Part shown: piece by piece, positions 1 to 9,010 of the stretch
Layout: each line of letters begins with the position of its first letter
Numbering within the stretch: the stretch's first letter is position 1
From: Pseudomonadota bacterium
GTDB taxonomy: Bacteria; Pseudomonadota; Alphaproteobacteria; Rhizobiales; Xanthobacteraceae
Assembly (NCBI GenBank): GCA_018971625.1
Contig: JAGXAJ010000002.1
Coordinates: 1-64,000, forward strand
Reading direction: 5' to 3'
Length of the DNA stretch: 64,000 bases
Program-made: the position numbers and the translations under genes
Notes under the pieces: model-generated
Seen by the model: only the letters and a program-made list of their open reading frames with translations
The model's database searches: none
What the model was told of the DNA's origin: nothing

Positions 1-379
1 TGCGGGCGATCTCGGCCTGAAGCTTCTCGATCTCCTCGGAGGTGAATTCAATCACCTTGCCGTCGCGCAGATTGATCAGATGGTCATGGTGGCTGTCGCG
101 CATCTGCTCGTAGCGGGCGCGGCCCTCGCGAAAATCGTGTCGCTCGATGATGCCGGCATCCTCGAACAGCTTCACGGTGCGATAGACCGTCGAGATCGAA
201 ATCTTATCGTCCACAGCGACGCAGCGGCGATATAGTTCCTCGACGTCGGGATGATCCACGGCTTCCGCCAGCACGCGCGCGATCACCCGGCGCTGCTCGG
301 TCATCCGCATGCCGGTGGCGGCGCAGCGCGCTTCGATGCCGGTGGCTTTGAGCGCGGGGGTGGATTTCAGTGCGGTCAT
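1..379 (-). CDS. fur: Fur-family metalloregulator, C-terminus off the window
   Basis: The first 126 residues are visible; the 3' end lies beyond base 1. A winged-helix DNA-binding domain (recognition helix about residues 60-77, ISISTVYRTVK) is followed by a hinge and the metal-site segment HHDH at 97-100, as in Fur/Mur/Irr proteins. Members sense iron or manganese as cytoplasmic dimers and repress metal uptake genes. In alphaproteobacteria the protein called Fur often acts as the manganese regulator Mur; the sequence seen here cannot separate the two. The ATG at 377-379 starts the conserved N-terminus. It lies downstream of rimI on the same strand, an arrangement I recall from Bradyrhizobium. 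Confidence 0.85.
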   Translation of the reverse strand, partial: MTALKSTPALKATGIEARCAATGMRMTEQRRVIARVLAEAVDHPDVEELYRRCVAVDDKISISTVYRTVKLFEDAGIIERHDFREGRARYEQMRDSHHDHLINLRDGKVIEFTSEEIEKLQAEIAR

Positions 380-481
380 GATGTTCGCCCTGGAAAACGC
401 ATGATCCGTTGAAGCCCCTCAAAATACGGCGAAGGGGTCATGCGCACTCATCGTCCCGACTGTTCTGCCATTGCGCAGCCG

Positions 482-967
482 CTACGACAAGTCGCGGCGC
501 ATCAATAGTGCGTTCAATTGTTCCCCGCCGGGGTGCCGATAATAGCGTTCACGGCGTCCGGTGACGCTAAATCTGGCCCCTTCGTAGAGCCGTCGCGCCG
601 GCTGATTATTTTCCTCCACCTCGAGGAATATGGTGCGGACGCCCTGGGCCGCGAGGTGTCCGAGATGGGTCAGCAGCAAGTTGCGGGACAGGCCACGACC
701 TCGATGGCTGGCCGCGACGGCGATTGACAATATTTCGGCCTCGTCGGCAGCCATGCGCGACACCGCGAAGCCGACGACATTGCGCCCAACCCTCAAGCGG
801 TCAACCAGCGTGTTGCGCTCGGTCAGCATGGCCTCGAACTCGTCTTCGCCCCAGCCGCGGCGGAAGGATTCGCCGTGCAACTCGGCCAGCCGCTGCGCAT
901 CGCGCAGGGACGCGGCTTCGACGACCGCGGTGCCGCCGCTCCACCATTTGGAAGGCCCGCTCACCAT
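482..967 (-). CDS. rimI: Ribosomal-protein-alanine N-acetyltransferase (GNAT)
   Basis: A 161-residue GNAT domain. The acetyl-CoA pyrophosphate loop HRGRGL is at about 88-93, after the beta-4 strand AEILSIAV, and the ENNQPARRLYEGARF segment typical of RimI follows. RimI acetylates the N-terminal alanine of ribosomal protein S18 in the cytoplasm. A longer frame reaches 1081, but that part lies over the end of tsaB. The ATG at 965-967 overlaps the tsaB stop (961-963) and gives the usual family length, so I chose it. Translational coupling with tsaB is likely, and tsaB-rimI pairing is common. Confidence 0.88.
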   Translation of the reverse strand: MVSGPSKWWSGGTAVVEAASLRDAQRLAELHGESFRRGWGEDEFEAMLTERNTLVDRLRVGRNVVGFAVSRMAADEAEILSIAVAASHRGRGLSRNLLLTHLGHLAAQGVRTIFLEVEENNQPARRLYEGARFSVTGRRERYYRHPGGEQLNALLMRRDLS

Positions 968-1659
968 GTGGACGGTTGCGCGGCTTTCGCCCGCGTATCC
1001 CTGGCTGGCTTGGCGTCGGGTGCGCGCAGGTAATACGGCCGGGCCGCCGCGGTCTCGGGGTTCACCGCAGCCCCGAGCCACGCCACCCAGGTAATGTCGG
1101 GCGCGGGCATGGCGTCGACCTGAGATGGCGGCGGCGCGTCCGCGTGCCAGCGGTCGGCGAGCATGATGGCGGCATTGCCGACCAGATGCAGCGCGCCGAA
1201 CCGCGAGGCGCCGAGTGCTTCCTCGATCGGAGCGATCTGGGGCGAGGTCAGCGAGCTGCCGTCGCCGCTCACCACCTGGAAGTAAACCTGGTCATGTCGC
1301 GCATCGATCGCGGCGAGCACCGCCGGCTCGCTGTTGGTGCTGACGACGGGGGCAGCATAGGCTGTCAGCGTGGTCACGCCGACGACCGGCTTGCCGGCGG
1401 CGAGCGCGATACCGCGTGCGGCCGACAGGCCAACCCTCAAGCCGGTAAAGCTGCCGGGGCCGGTGGTCACCGCGATACGGTCCAGCGCGGCAAAGCCGAT
1501 CGCGGCCTCGTTCATCACGCGTGCAATCAGCGGCATCAACGCCTCGGCGTGACCGCGCTTCATCGATTGCGTCTCCCGTGCAATCAGTTTGCTCGCGCGG
1601 GTGTCGAGCACGCCGGCGGCGCAGGCATCCAGCGCGGTGTCGATGGCGAGAATCAGCAT
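961..1659 (-). CDS. tsaB: tRNA threonylcarbamoyladenosine biosynthesis protein TsaB
   Basis: A 232-residue ASKHA-fold protein of the YeaZ/TsaB type. It begins MLILAIDTALDAC and carries the signature GPGSFTGLRVG at 67-77. TsaB is the non-catalytic partner of TsaD in making t6A37 on ANN-decoding tRNAs, an essential translation step. It overlaps rimI by a few bases, so the two form an operon that continues towards fur. Nothing in the sequence suggests damage. Confidence 0.92.
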   Translation of the reverse strand: MLILAIDTALDACAAGVLDTRASKLIARETQSMKRGHAEALMPLIARVMNEAAIGFAALDRIAVTTGPGSFTGLRVGLSAARGIALAAGKPVVGVTTLTAYAAPVVSTNSEPAVLAAIDARHDQVYFQVVSGDGSSLTSPQIAPIEEALGASRFGALHLVGNAAIMLADRWHADAPPPSQVDAMPAPDITWVAWLGAAVNPETAAARPYYLRAPDAKPARDTRAKAAQPSTW

Positions 1660-1863
1660 GTTTTCTACTGCCGCTGACTGAAAGTTTGCACAACTACTTG
1701 ACGGCTGTCTGCGTCGCTTTCGCGGCGCTTAAAATCAGTCGGAGTACAATCATCGTTGCGTGCCGCCACCATGATGTATCATTGGGCAGCGCAAGAAAAG
1801 AGGGCGGGGAAGGCGTACCCAACGCCTTTGCCCACCCTCCGGTTTAACCGTAGATGATGGCGA

Positions 1864-2433
1864 TCAGATCGGCCGGACTTCGATCACGTCGGGTACGAAA
1901 TGCTTCAGCAGGTTCTGGATGCCATGCCGCAACGTCGCGGTGGATGACGGGCAGCCCGAGCACGATCCCTTCATGTTGAGATAGACGACGCCATCCTTGT
2001 AGCCGCGGAACGTGATGTCGCCGCCGTCATTGGCGACCGCGGGGCGCACCCTGGTTTCGAGCAGATCCTTGATGGTCGCGACCGTCTCGGCATCGGTCTC
2101 GTTGAAGAACTCGTCTTGCTCGTCAGCCGCCTCGTCACTGGTCACGCTACCTTCGGCGAGCAGCGGCGCGCCGGACACGTAGTGTTCCATAATGGCGCCG
2201 AGGATCGCCGGCTTGAGATGCTGCCAGTCGCTGTCGTCCTTGGTGACGGTAACGAAATCCGAGCCAAAGAACACGCCGGTGACGCCGGGCACGCCGAACA
2301 GTCTTTCGGCGAGGGGCGAGCGCGCGGCGGCTTCGCGATTGACGAATTCCATGGTGCCGCTGTCGAGCACGGTGCGGCCCGGGATAAATTTAAGGGTAGC
2401 GGGATTGGGTGTGGCTTCGGTCTGGATGAACAT
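1864..2433 (-). CDS. NifU/Nfu-family iron-sulfur scaffold protein
   Basis: A 189-residue protein with an Nfu N-terminal domain (about 1-88, starting MFIQTEATPNPATLKF) and a C-terminal NifU-like domain (about 115-185) with the CSGC motif, Cys158 and Cys161. Such proteins hold a 4Fe-4S cluster across a dimer and pass it to client apoproteins. A short acidic linker separates the domains. A GGAG sequence lies eight bases before the ATG. The two-domain layout is the alphaproteobacterial and mitochondrial type, not the three-domain nitrogen-fixation NifU, so no nif link is implied. Confidence 0.9.
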   Translation of the reverse strand: MFIQTEATPNPATLKFIPGRTVLDSGTMEFVNREAAARSPLAERLFGVPGVTGVFFGSDFVTVTKDDSDWQHLKPAILGAIMEHYVSGAPLLAEGSVTSDEAADEQDEFFNETDAETVATIKDLLETRVRPAVANDGGDITFRGYKDGVVYLNMKGSCSGCPSSTATLRHGIQNLLKHFVPDVIEVRPI

Positions 2434-2591
2434 GGTTTTCTCCGGCGTCGCCGGTTCAAGGCCGGCGCGTGATCCTCCTTAGCAGATGGCGTCGGCAAAC
2501 GCACGATCAAGCCCGGAATGGCAGCAATCTCCGTTAATCGGGTTGTTATTGCACCGTTTCGGTGCCGGTTCAGGCCGAGAGGGCAAGACCT

Positions 2592-3086
2592 TCAGGACAG
2601 GGCGTCAATATCCGCATCGCTCAAATCCCCCGGCACGATGGTGACCGGGATCGGGAACGAGCCCGCCGCGCCGGCGATCATGGTGATGATCGGGCCGGGG
2701 CCTTCGGGTCCGGGATTGGCCGCCAGCACCAGCATGGCGATATCGACATCCTTGTCGATGACATCGAGGATTTGTTCGGCCGGATCGCCTTCGCGGATCA
2801 CCCGCTCCGGCGTGATCGCGGCAATGCCATTGGCGCGGCCGGCGGCGCGATCGAGCGCGGCATTGGCGTCATCCTGCGCTTCCGCGCGCATGATATCCGC
2901 AACCCCGAGCCATTGCTGGTTCTGTTCCTCGGTCTCGATGATGCGCAGCATCACCACGCCGCCGCCGCCCCGAATCGCCCAGCGGCTGGCGTAATAGACC
3001 GCCCGGTCCCATTCGGCGCTATCGTCGACGATGACGAGGCATTTCGCCTTGTGACCTGGCTCATAGCTTCTTCGCTGGGCGGTCAT
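2592..3086 (-). CDS. Universal stress protein (UspA family)
   Basis: A 164-residue single Usp domain with the opening strand KCLVIVDDSAEWDRAVYYASR and the closing strand PVTIVPGD. The glycine-rich stretch near 126-140 (ANPGPEGPGPI) does not match the usual G-2x-G-9x-G(S/T) ATP loop, so ATP binding is doubtful. Usp proteins modulate survival under stress; the partner is unknown. It lies downstream of trpS on the same strand with about 150 bases between, which includes a short palindromic repeat. Confidence 0.8.
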   Translation of the reverse strand: MTAQRRSYEPGHKAKCLVIVDDSAEWDRAVYYASRWAIRGGGGVVMLRIIETEEQNQQWLGVADIMRAEAQDDANAALDRAAGRANGIAAITPERVIREGDPAEQILDVIDKDVDIAMLVLAANPGPEGPGPIITMIAGAAGSFPIPVTIVPGDLSDADIDALS

Positions 3087-3178
3087 GCAATGTCCAAATC
3101 TGCATCAGGCAGCCTTGCATGCTGCCACGGCACGGCCGCTTTCGACAAGCGGACTAGGCGTCGCTGCAACGGAAGCGT

Positions 3179-3205
3179 GCTCCCTCTCCCGTAGGGAGAG
3201 GTGAG
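3179..3205. repeat. Short palindromic intergenic repeat
   Basis: An inverted repeat, CTCTCCC-GTA-GGGAGAG (about 3184-3200), between trpS and the usp gene. It is the simplest copy of a palindromic family seen again near 9.5, 16.5, 21.8 and 22.2 kb. Transcribed, it would form a stable hairpin in the trpS-usp transcript. Confidence 0.6.
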
Positions 3206-3236
3206 ACCAGTCGCGAGTCTTTCGCGATCATCGAGT

Positions 3237-4289
3237 TCAGCGTTTGCGGACGAATCCGACGATGTCCTTGGTCATCTGCATGGTCTCGGCCGCGATCACC
3301 CGGGCGCGGTCAGCGCCGTCGGCCAGGATGGCATCGACATGGCCGGGATCCGCCACCAGCCGCTTCATCTCGGAAGCAATTGGCGAGAGTTTGGTCACGC
3401 AAAGCTCGACCAGCGCGTTCTTGAAGTTGGAGAACTGGCCGCCGCCGAAATCGCCGAGCACCGCGGCTTTGGTCTTGCCCGACAGTGCCGCATAGATGCC
3501 GACCAGATTGTCGGCTTCGGAACGGTTCTCCAGGCCCTTTTCCTCCGACGGCAGCGGCTCCGGATCGGTCTTCGCCTTGCGGATCTTCTGCGCGATGGTG
3601 TCGGCATCGTCGGTGAGATTAATGCGCGAATTATCCGACGAGTCCGACTTCGACATTTTCTTGGTGCCGTCGCGCAGGCTCATCACCCGCGTCGCAGGAC
3701 CCGTGATCAACGGCTCCGGCTGCGGAAAGAACAATCCGTCGTTGAAGCCGCGGCCGCGGATCGAGTCGCCGAAATCGTTGTTGAATTTCTGCGCGATGTC
3801 GCGCGACAGCTCCAGATGCTGCTTCTGGTCCTCGCCGACCGGCACATGCGTCGCGCGATACAGCAGGATGTCCGCCGCCATCAGCACCGGGTAATCGTAG
3901 AGACCGACGGATGCGTTCTCGCGATCCTTGCCGGCCTTTTCCTTGAACTGGGTCATGCGGCTGAGCCAGCCGACGCGCGCCACGCAGTTGAAGATCCAGG
4001 TCAGCTCGGCGTGGCCGGAAACCTGGCTCTGGTTGAACACGATGTGCTTGTTCGGATCGATGCCGCTGGCGAGGAACGCCGCCGTCACTTCGCGGGTATT
4101 GCGGGCAAGCTCGGCCGGCCCGCCCCAGACGTCCACGCCCTGCGTGATCGCGTGCAGGTCGACGACGCAATACAGGCAGTTGTGCGTCTGCTGGAGCTTT
4201 ACGAAATTGACGATCGCGCCAAGGTAGTTGCCGAGATGCAGATTGCCCGTCGGCTGGACGCCCGAAAAAACCCGTTCAACGAAGGCCAT
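3237..4289 (-). CDS. trpS: Tryptophanyl-tRNA synthetase
   Basis: A 350-residue class I aminoacyl-tRNA synthetase charging tRNA-Trp in the cytoplasm. The HIGH-type motif is LHLGNY at 17-22 and the KMSKS loop is intact at 211-215, both within the usual TrpS Rossmann fold. The frame is open up to 4322, but an AGGA sequence seven bases before the ATG at 4287-4289 decides the shorter start, giving [10 protein letters not shown]. It lies 40 bases after murJ on the same strand, a pairing found in related bacteria. Confidence 0.95.
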   Translation of the reverse strand: MAFVERVFSGVQPTGNLHLGNYLGAIVNFVKLQQTHNCLYCVVDLHAITQGVDVWGGPAELARNTREVTAAFLASGIDPNKHIVFNQSQVSGHAELTWIFNCVARVGWLSRMTQFKEKAGKDRENASVGLYDYPVLMAADILLYRATHVPVGEDQKQHLELSRDIAQKFNNDFGDSIRGRGFNDGLFFPQPEPLITGPATRVMSLRDGTKKMSKSDSSDNSRINLTDDADTIAQKIRKAKTDPEPLPSEEKGLENRSEADNLVGIYAALSGKTKAAVLGDFGGGQFSNFKNALVELCVTKLSPIASEMKRLVADPGHVDAILADGADRARVIAAETMQMTKDIVGFVRKR

Positions 4290-4329
4290 GGCGGTTTCCT
4301 GTTCTGCGCCGTCGTTTGCCACGCGCGCT

Positions 4330-5886
4330 TTATGCGCGCAAGTCGTCCGGCGGAGCGGCCCGGATCGCGTTAAGCGTTTGCTGCCAACCGGTCACGCCGA
4401 GAACGGCGAGCGCGAGACCGTAAACGATCATCCCGCCGGCGATCAGGAGCAGCAGGACAAGCGTGGCCGCCGCGCCCTGCACGTTGCCTGAAACTTGCGT
4501 GGCGAAATGCGCCGCCAGCCACAACAGGCCGCCCATCGCGAACGCGGCCAGCACGATGCGGGGCAGTCGCCGCCGTGCCTCCGGACCGATGGAAAATCCG
4601 AAGGTCGCGGCGCCACGCCGGATCAGCGACAGCGCGCTGCTCCAGGCCCCACACGCGATGGCGGCGGCGATACCGCCGGCGCCGAACAGCCGGCCGAGCA
4701 CGAAGCCTGCCGCGATCGCGACGGCCGTTCCCTTGAGCGTGGCCCAGAGCGGCGTCACGGTGTCCTGACGCGCAAAGAACGCAGGCGACAGCGCCTTGAC
4801 CAGAACGTGGGCCGGCAGGCCGAGCGCGAGCCACACCAGCGCCCCGGCGGTTCCCTCCGTGTCGGCCGCTGTGAAAAGGCCATGCTCGAACAGCGTACGC
4901 ACCACCAGTTGGCTCAGCGCGATCAGCCCCAGCGTCGCTGGCAGCGCCAGCCCGACCGCGAGCTCCAGCCCGCGTGACTCCGCATGCATCATTGCCGTGC
5001 GATCGTTGCCGCGCAGCGCGCGTGTCAATTCCGGCACCAGCACGGTGCCCATCGCAACGCCGACAATCCCAAGCGGCAGCTCGATCAGACGATTGGCAAA
5101 ATACAGCCAGGACACCGCCGAGGGTGAGCTTGAGGCGATGATCGCGCCGGCGACAATGAGCCATTGCGGCCCCGCGCTCGCGACCATGCCGGGTATGGCC
5201 TTGCCGAAAAATCCGCGCATCTCGCCGTCGAATGAGATGCGCAGCGGCGTTGCCGCGGCGGCGCCACGCATTGCCAGCATCAGCAACTGCAACAATCCGG
5301 CGATCCCGACGGCGCCAGCGATCGCCAGCGCGGCGTCGCCGCCGTCAACGCGCCAGCCGAGCAGCGCAATCATCGCGCCGATCAAGACAAGGTTGAACAA
5401 CAGCGGCGAGAATGCCGTGAGAGCAAAGCGGCCCTGCGCATTCAGGAGCGCCATCATGACCGTGACGGGGCCTGCGAACGCGAGGTAAGGCAGCATCAGC
5501 CGGGCGTCGTTGACCGCCAATTGCAGTGTCGCACGCCCGGCGAAACCCGGCGCCAGCACCGTGATCACCAGCGGCATGATCAGACCGATTAGCACGCTCG
5601 CCGCGACCAGTGCCGCGCTGACGGTGCCGAGCACGCGGCCCGCGAACGCAGCAGCGGCCTTGGGACCGCCGGCTTCGCGCACGCCGAGCCAGGCCGGCAC
5701 CAAGGCGGCGTTCAGCGCGCCCTCGCTCAACAGGCGCCGGACCACATTGACCAATTGGAATGCCACCAGGAAAGCGTCCGCCGCGGGACCGGCGCCCAAT
5801 AGCGCCGCGATCATCGCATCGCGCAAAAAACCCAGTAGCCGCGAAGTCAGCGTCCCCGTCGACACCGTGAGAAAGGAGCGGATCAT
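4330..5886 (-). CDS. murJ: Lipid II flippase MurJ (MviN)
   Basis: A 518-residue polytopic protein of the MOP superfamily with the MurJ opening [20 protein letters not shown] and the conserved [20 protein letters not shown] segment. MurJ flips lipid II across the inner membrane for peptidoglycan synthesis. A longer reading from 5952 would run into the dispersed repeat upstream and is unlikely to be translated. The ATG at 5884-5886 matches family starts. It is the first gene of a probable murJ-trpS-usp transcription unit. Confidence 0.94.
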   Translation of the reverse strand: MIRSFLTVSTGTLTSRLLGFLRDAMIAALLGAGPAADAFLVAFQLVNVVRRLLSEGALNAALVPAWLGVREAGGPKAAAAFAGRVLGTVSAALVAASVLIGLIMPLVITVLAPGFAGRATLQLAVNDARLMLPYLAFAGPVTVMMALLNAQGRFALTAFSPLLFNLVLIGAMIALLGWRVDGGDAALAIAGAVGIAGLLQLLMLAMRGAAAATPLRISFDGEMRGFFGKAIPGMVASAGPQWLIVAGAIIASSSPSAVSWLYFANRLIELPLGIVGVAMGTVLVPELTRALRGNDRTAMMHAESRGLELAVGLALPATLGLIALSQLVVRTLFEHGLFTAADTEGTAGALVWLALGLPAHVLVKALSPAFFARQDTVTPLWATLKGTAVAIAAGFVLGRLFGAGGIAAAIACGAWSSALSLIRRGAATFGFSIGPEARRRLPRIVLAAFAMGGLLWLAAHFATQVSGNVQGAAATLVLLLLIAGGMIVYGLALAVLGVTGWQQTLNAIRAAPPDDLRA

Positions 5887-5901
5887 GAGGTCTTCTATAC
5901 C

Positions 5902-6053
5902 AGAGCGTTTTTGAGCGAAGTGGATACCGGTTCGCGTGAAGAAAAGCGTCAAAATACCATAGCGTTTTCGAGCGAAGTGGATGCCGGTTCGCGTGAAGAA
6001 AACGCGTCAAAACAAGAATCTGAAGCTTCGGTTCTGATTCTATCAGAACCGAT
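5902..6053. repeat. Tandem dispersed repeat with hairpin
   Basis: Two head-to-tail copies of a roughly 55-base unit sharing GAGCGAAGTGGATACCGG, then TTCGCGTGAAGAAAA and GCGTCAAAA. The first is at about 5902-5956; the second, at about 5960-6053, is extended by a perfect stem (GGTTCTGAT / ATCAGAACC, 6030-6050). A third copy, inverted and with a different hairpin, is at 44101-44227. I know this element as very common in Bradyrhizobium intergenic DNA. Here it separates the divergent murJ and the kinase gene. Confidence 0.75.
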
Positions 6054-6170
6054 CATGCTTTACATCGCTTGCTGGCGCGGGGCCTGTCGTGATAGGCCGC
6101 TGCACCTTCTTATATCGGGTCGGAGCAGAATTTCCGCCCAATCGCGATTGCCGCAACGGGACCAGCGTGA

Positions 6171-7172
6171 ATGACCACAGCGAAATACGACGTTCTCGGG
6201 ATCGGCAATGCGATTTTCGACGTCCTGGTGCAGACCGATGAGGGCTTTCTTGCCACGCATGGCATGACCAAGGGCCGTATGGCGCTGATCGACGAGGCCC
6301 GCGCCGCCGCGATCTATAGCGACATGGGCCCGGCAACCAAAATGTCCGGCGGCTCAGCGGCCAACACCATTGTCGGGATCGCCAGCCTCGGGGCGCGGGC
6401 CGCCTATGTCGGCAAGGTGAGGGATGACGAGATCGGACGGCTCTACACCCACGATATCCGCGCGGCGCAAGTCGCGTTCGATACCGAGGCCGCGATCGGC
6501 GGTCCTGCAACGGGTTGCTCCTACATCCTGGTAACGCCGGACGGCGAGCGCACCATGAACACGTTCCTCGGGGCGGCGCAGGAATTGATGCCCGCCGATA
6601 TCGATCCCGGGCAGATTGCCGCCGCGGCGATCCTCTATCTCGAAGGTTATCTGTGGGATCCCAAGAGCGCGAAAGAGGCCTTTGTAAAGGCTGCGACCGT
6701 CGCGCATGGCGCGGGCCGCCAGGTCGCGCTGACCCTGTCGGATTCGTTCTGCGTCGACCGCTACCGCGACGAGTTTCTCGATCTGATGCGCAAGGGTACG
6801 GTCGATCTGATTTTCGCCAATGAGGCCGAGTTGCATTCGCTGTATCAGACGTCGGATTTCGACACGGCGCTCAAGCAGTTGCAGAAGGACGTCAAACTGG
6901 GCGTTGTCACCCGCAGCGAGAAGGGCTGCATGGTGGCTTCAAGCGATAGCGTCATCGCGGTGCCGGCGTTTCCCATTGCCGAGATGGTCGACACCACAGG
7001 CGCGGGCGATCTGTTCGCCGCCGGATTCCTGTTCGGCATGGTGCGCAATGCGGGCCTTGAAAACGCGGGCAAGCTCGGCGCGCTGGCAGCCGCCGAAGTG
7101 ATCCAGCATATCGGCGCGCGCCCGCAGGTTTCGTTGAAGGAACTGGCACAGAGGAACGGACTGCCGGTCTGA
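6171..7172 (+). CDS. PfkB-family kinase, adenosine kinase-like
   Basis: A 333-residue ribokinase-fold sugar/nucleoside kinase. It has the N-terminal Gly-Gly at 60-61 (KMSGGSAANT) and the C-terminal PfkB signature DTTGAGD with catalytic Asp280. It most resembles the adenosine kinase branch (opening YDVLGIGNAIFDVLVQTDEG), which would return adenosine to AMP. The exact substrate cannot be read from sequence alone. It is transcribed away from murJ with the repeat element between them. Confidence 0.85.
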   Translation: MTTAKYDVLGIGNAIFDVLVQTDEGFLATHGMTKGRMALIDEARAAAIYSDMGPATKMSGGSAANTIVGIASLGARAAYVGKVRDDEIGRLYTHDIRAAQVAFDTEAAIGGPATGCSYILVTPDGERTMNTFLGAAQELMPADIDPGQIAAAAILYLEGYLWDPKSAKEAFVKAATVAHGAGRQVALTLSDSFCVDRYRDEFLDLMRKGTVDLIFANEAELHSLYQTSDFDTALKQLQKDVKLGVVTRSEKGCMVASSDSVIAVPAFPIAEMVDTTGAGDLFAAGFLFGMVRNAGLENAGKLGALAAAEVIQHIGARPQVSLKELAQRNGLPV

Positions 7173-7428
7173 AGCGCAGGAGAGAGCAACCTTCGCCAGG
7201 GCGTCAAATCATGGTTCAGATTGATAGGACGGCCGCTCTGGTATCGGCCCTGACGTGATTCAGACGTATCTGTAGCGACACGGATGTTATTTACTGTATA
7301 GTTTCTGTTCCGAGAATGTCCGAGTTCCCGGCGTCTCCATTCGCTCTGCGAGTGCCAGTCCTCTCGGAGGCCGGAGTGGTCGGCGCCTCGGGCCTTGGAT
7401 CAGGCTGCGTCGCTGTGGAGTTGAAGCT

Positions 7429-7965
7429 GTGCTCAAACCGGAAAGCCTCCCGATCGACAAGATCTACGTTCCCGTGAAGAGGAGGAAGGCTCTTAAATCC
7501 GAGCTGGCTCAGGAAATCGCGGAGAGTATTCTGGAGATCGGACAACAAGCTCCGATTCTCGTGCGGCCCGACGAAGACCGCTTTGTTCTGGTCGAGGGAC
7601 TTCATCGGTTGGAAGCATGCAAGGCGCTGGGCGAAAAAACGATCATCGGACTGTTGGTCTCGGCGGAAGTTGCGCACCAGAAGACACTTTTATCCGATAG
7701 CGCGGAAGCCGAAGCGGAACGCGAGAAGATCGCGCGACTGAGAAAACTCCGGCTTGAAAAGGAGGCCGCCGAGAAATCAACCGTTGCTTCAAGGCCAGTC
7801 ATGGAGAGCGAAGCCGCTGCGCGCCTGCGAGAACGCCCGGAAAAGGGTATCGGGAATAGTGTCAAAGTAAGGCCGAGCCAATTGAATCGCAGGACTTCCG
7901 CATCAAAACCAAAGACCCTGTCGGAATGGATCACGCAACAACAGCGCGGTGGCGGTCGTTATTGA
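7429..7965 (+). CDS. ParB/sulfiredoxin-like nuclease-domain protein
   Basis: A 178-residue protein with a ParB N-terminal-like domain in the first 85 residues (IDKIYVPVKRR, ILVRPDEDRFVLVEGLHRLEA) and a basic, low-complexity tail ending QQRGGGRY. There is no ParA neighbour and no clear helix-turn-helix, so it is unlikely to be the chromosomal ParB. Related short proteins occur on mobile elements and as orphan regulators. The start is a GTG at 7429. Its end overlaps by seven bases the truncated serine-hydrolase frame on the other strand. Confidence 0.65.
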   Translation: MLKPESLPIDKIYVPVKRRKALKSELAQEIAESILEIGQQAPILVRPDEDRFVLVEGLHRLEACKALGEKTIIGLLVSAEVAHQKTLLSDSAEAEAEREKIARLRKLRLEKEAAEKSTVASRPVMESEAAARLRERPEKGIGNSVKVRPSQLNRRTSASKPKTLSEWITQQQRGGGRY

Positions 7966-8222
7966 CGGCCGACTGAGCCGCAGTCACTTCGTTCGGAAGA
8001 TGTGCTGACGCGGGATCGCCAAATCGCGCCTGTGTTCACGCTACGATCGCTGCCAGCATTTTCACGCGCGGTCATCGCCTCGTCCTTGGCCAAATCGCGT
8101 TTACCGAACGCACCCTGATGGATCACCTCCTTTGACGTCGCCGCCATCGCGACAACGCCGGGAATCTCCCTGGTCTCGCTCATCCGGCACAAAACCTGAT
8201 CGACCTGGGATTTGCTTTGCAT
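7959..8222 (-). pseudogene. Serine hydrolase (beta-lactamase-like), only the N-terminus remains
   Basis: The frame starts with a good GGAGGA ribosome-binding site and ATG (8220-8222). Residues 1-52 read like the start of a class C beta-lactamase/esterase-type serine hydrolase (ETREIPGVVAMAATSKEVI, then GAFGKRDLAKDEAMTA). Homology then stops just where the catalytic SxxK would follow, and 35 unrelated residues lead to the stop. Without SxxK, YxN or KTG motifs it cannot be a catalyst. It is a 3' deletion, probably made when the neighbouring ParB-like gene became adjacent. Confidence 0.6.
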
Positions 8223-8571
8223 GGGGTTCCTCCGCGTTGTTTTTTGAAGTCGGTAATCCTCCTCCCGGCTTGAACGCCTCGCAGGGCCGCGCGGCGGATT
8301 GCCGCTATGGTCGCGATCTCGTGATCAGCGCCGGGACCACCGGTTTCCACGATGTTTTGCGGTGTAATCCCGGCGTGGCGAACTCATATTTTGCGGTGGA
8401 TTGGTGGACGCGGCCAATGACCCCCCGACCTGCCGCAACTATGTTTACGTTACTACCAAAGCTGAACATGATTTTAGTTGTAAGAGGCTCTGATTTCAGC
8501 GCAAATGGACGTTGCCGAATCTGTAATTCGATAGAAACGTCGGCTTTTTGGTATTGCGGAGAGACTTAAGG
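8223..8571. other. Gene-free stretch
   Basis: About 350 bases between the truncated hydrolase and the small gene at 8572. I see no convincing coding frame; the last 120 bases are more AT-rich than the surroundings and probably carry the promoter of the next gene. It may contain unrecognisable debris of the disrupted hydrolase neighbourhood. Confidence 0.4.
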
Positions 8572-8892
8572 ATGATCTCGACTTGGAGTGAATGGAAGCG
8601 GTACCCCCGCGCGGAACGCGGCGAGAACATCGATGCTCCGATCAGCCCCGGCATCTATGAAGTCCGCTATGCCAGTACCGGTGCGCTGCACTCCTTTGGC
8701 GCGGTCGACAACGTCGCTTCCGCGCTGGCGATGCTGACGGCCGGCTCCAAATCATGGTTCAGTCGCCGCGAAACAATAGCGACGCCCGATCTCGAATACC
8801 GCACCTGCGCGACCTCAACCAAGGCGGACGCCAAGGCCGCCGCAGACCGCATGATCGGCCGCCGCGAAACCTATATGAGCGGCGCGGCCTGA
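8572..8892 (+). CDS. Small conserved hypothetical protein
   Basis: A 106-residue soluble protein, MISTWSEWKRYPRAERG onward, with the segment GIYEVRYASTGALHSFG and a C-terminal Ala/Lys-rich part. I believe similar short proteins exist in Bradyrhizobium but know no function. The start follows a GGAGAG sequence with good spacing, which is why I prefer it over the frame's upstream ATG at 8548. No signal peptide or membrane segment. Confidence 0.6.
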   Translation: MISTWSEWKRYPRAERGENIDAPISPGIYEVRYASTGALHSFGAVDNVASALAMLTAGSKSWFSRRETIATPDLEYRTCATSTKADAKAAADRMIGRRETYMSGAA

Positions 8893-9010
8893 TTAAACCG
8901 GCTTTTTAGTCCTCAAGATTGCTTGTAGTTCGCCGCGCCGCGGCCGCTATATTGCGGCCGGTTTCGGCTTATATTGTCGTGAACTACTCCAAAGAACTCG
9001 AGGAGCGATG

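Noticed and set aside
724..1677. Long open frame on the plus strand (317 codons)
   Set aside because: Antisense to rimI and tsaB; arginine-rich composition typical of GC-rich shadow frames, no family likeness.
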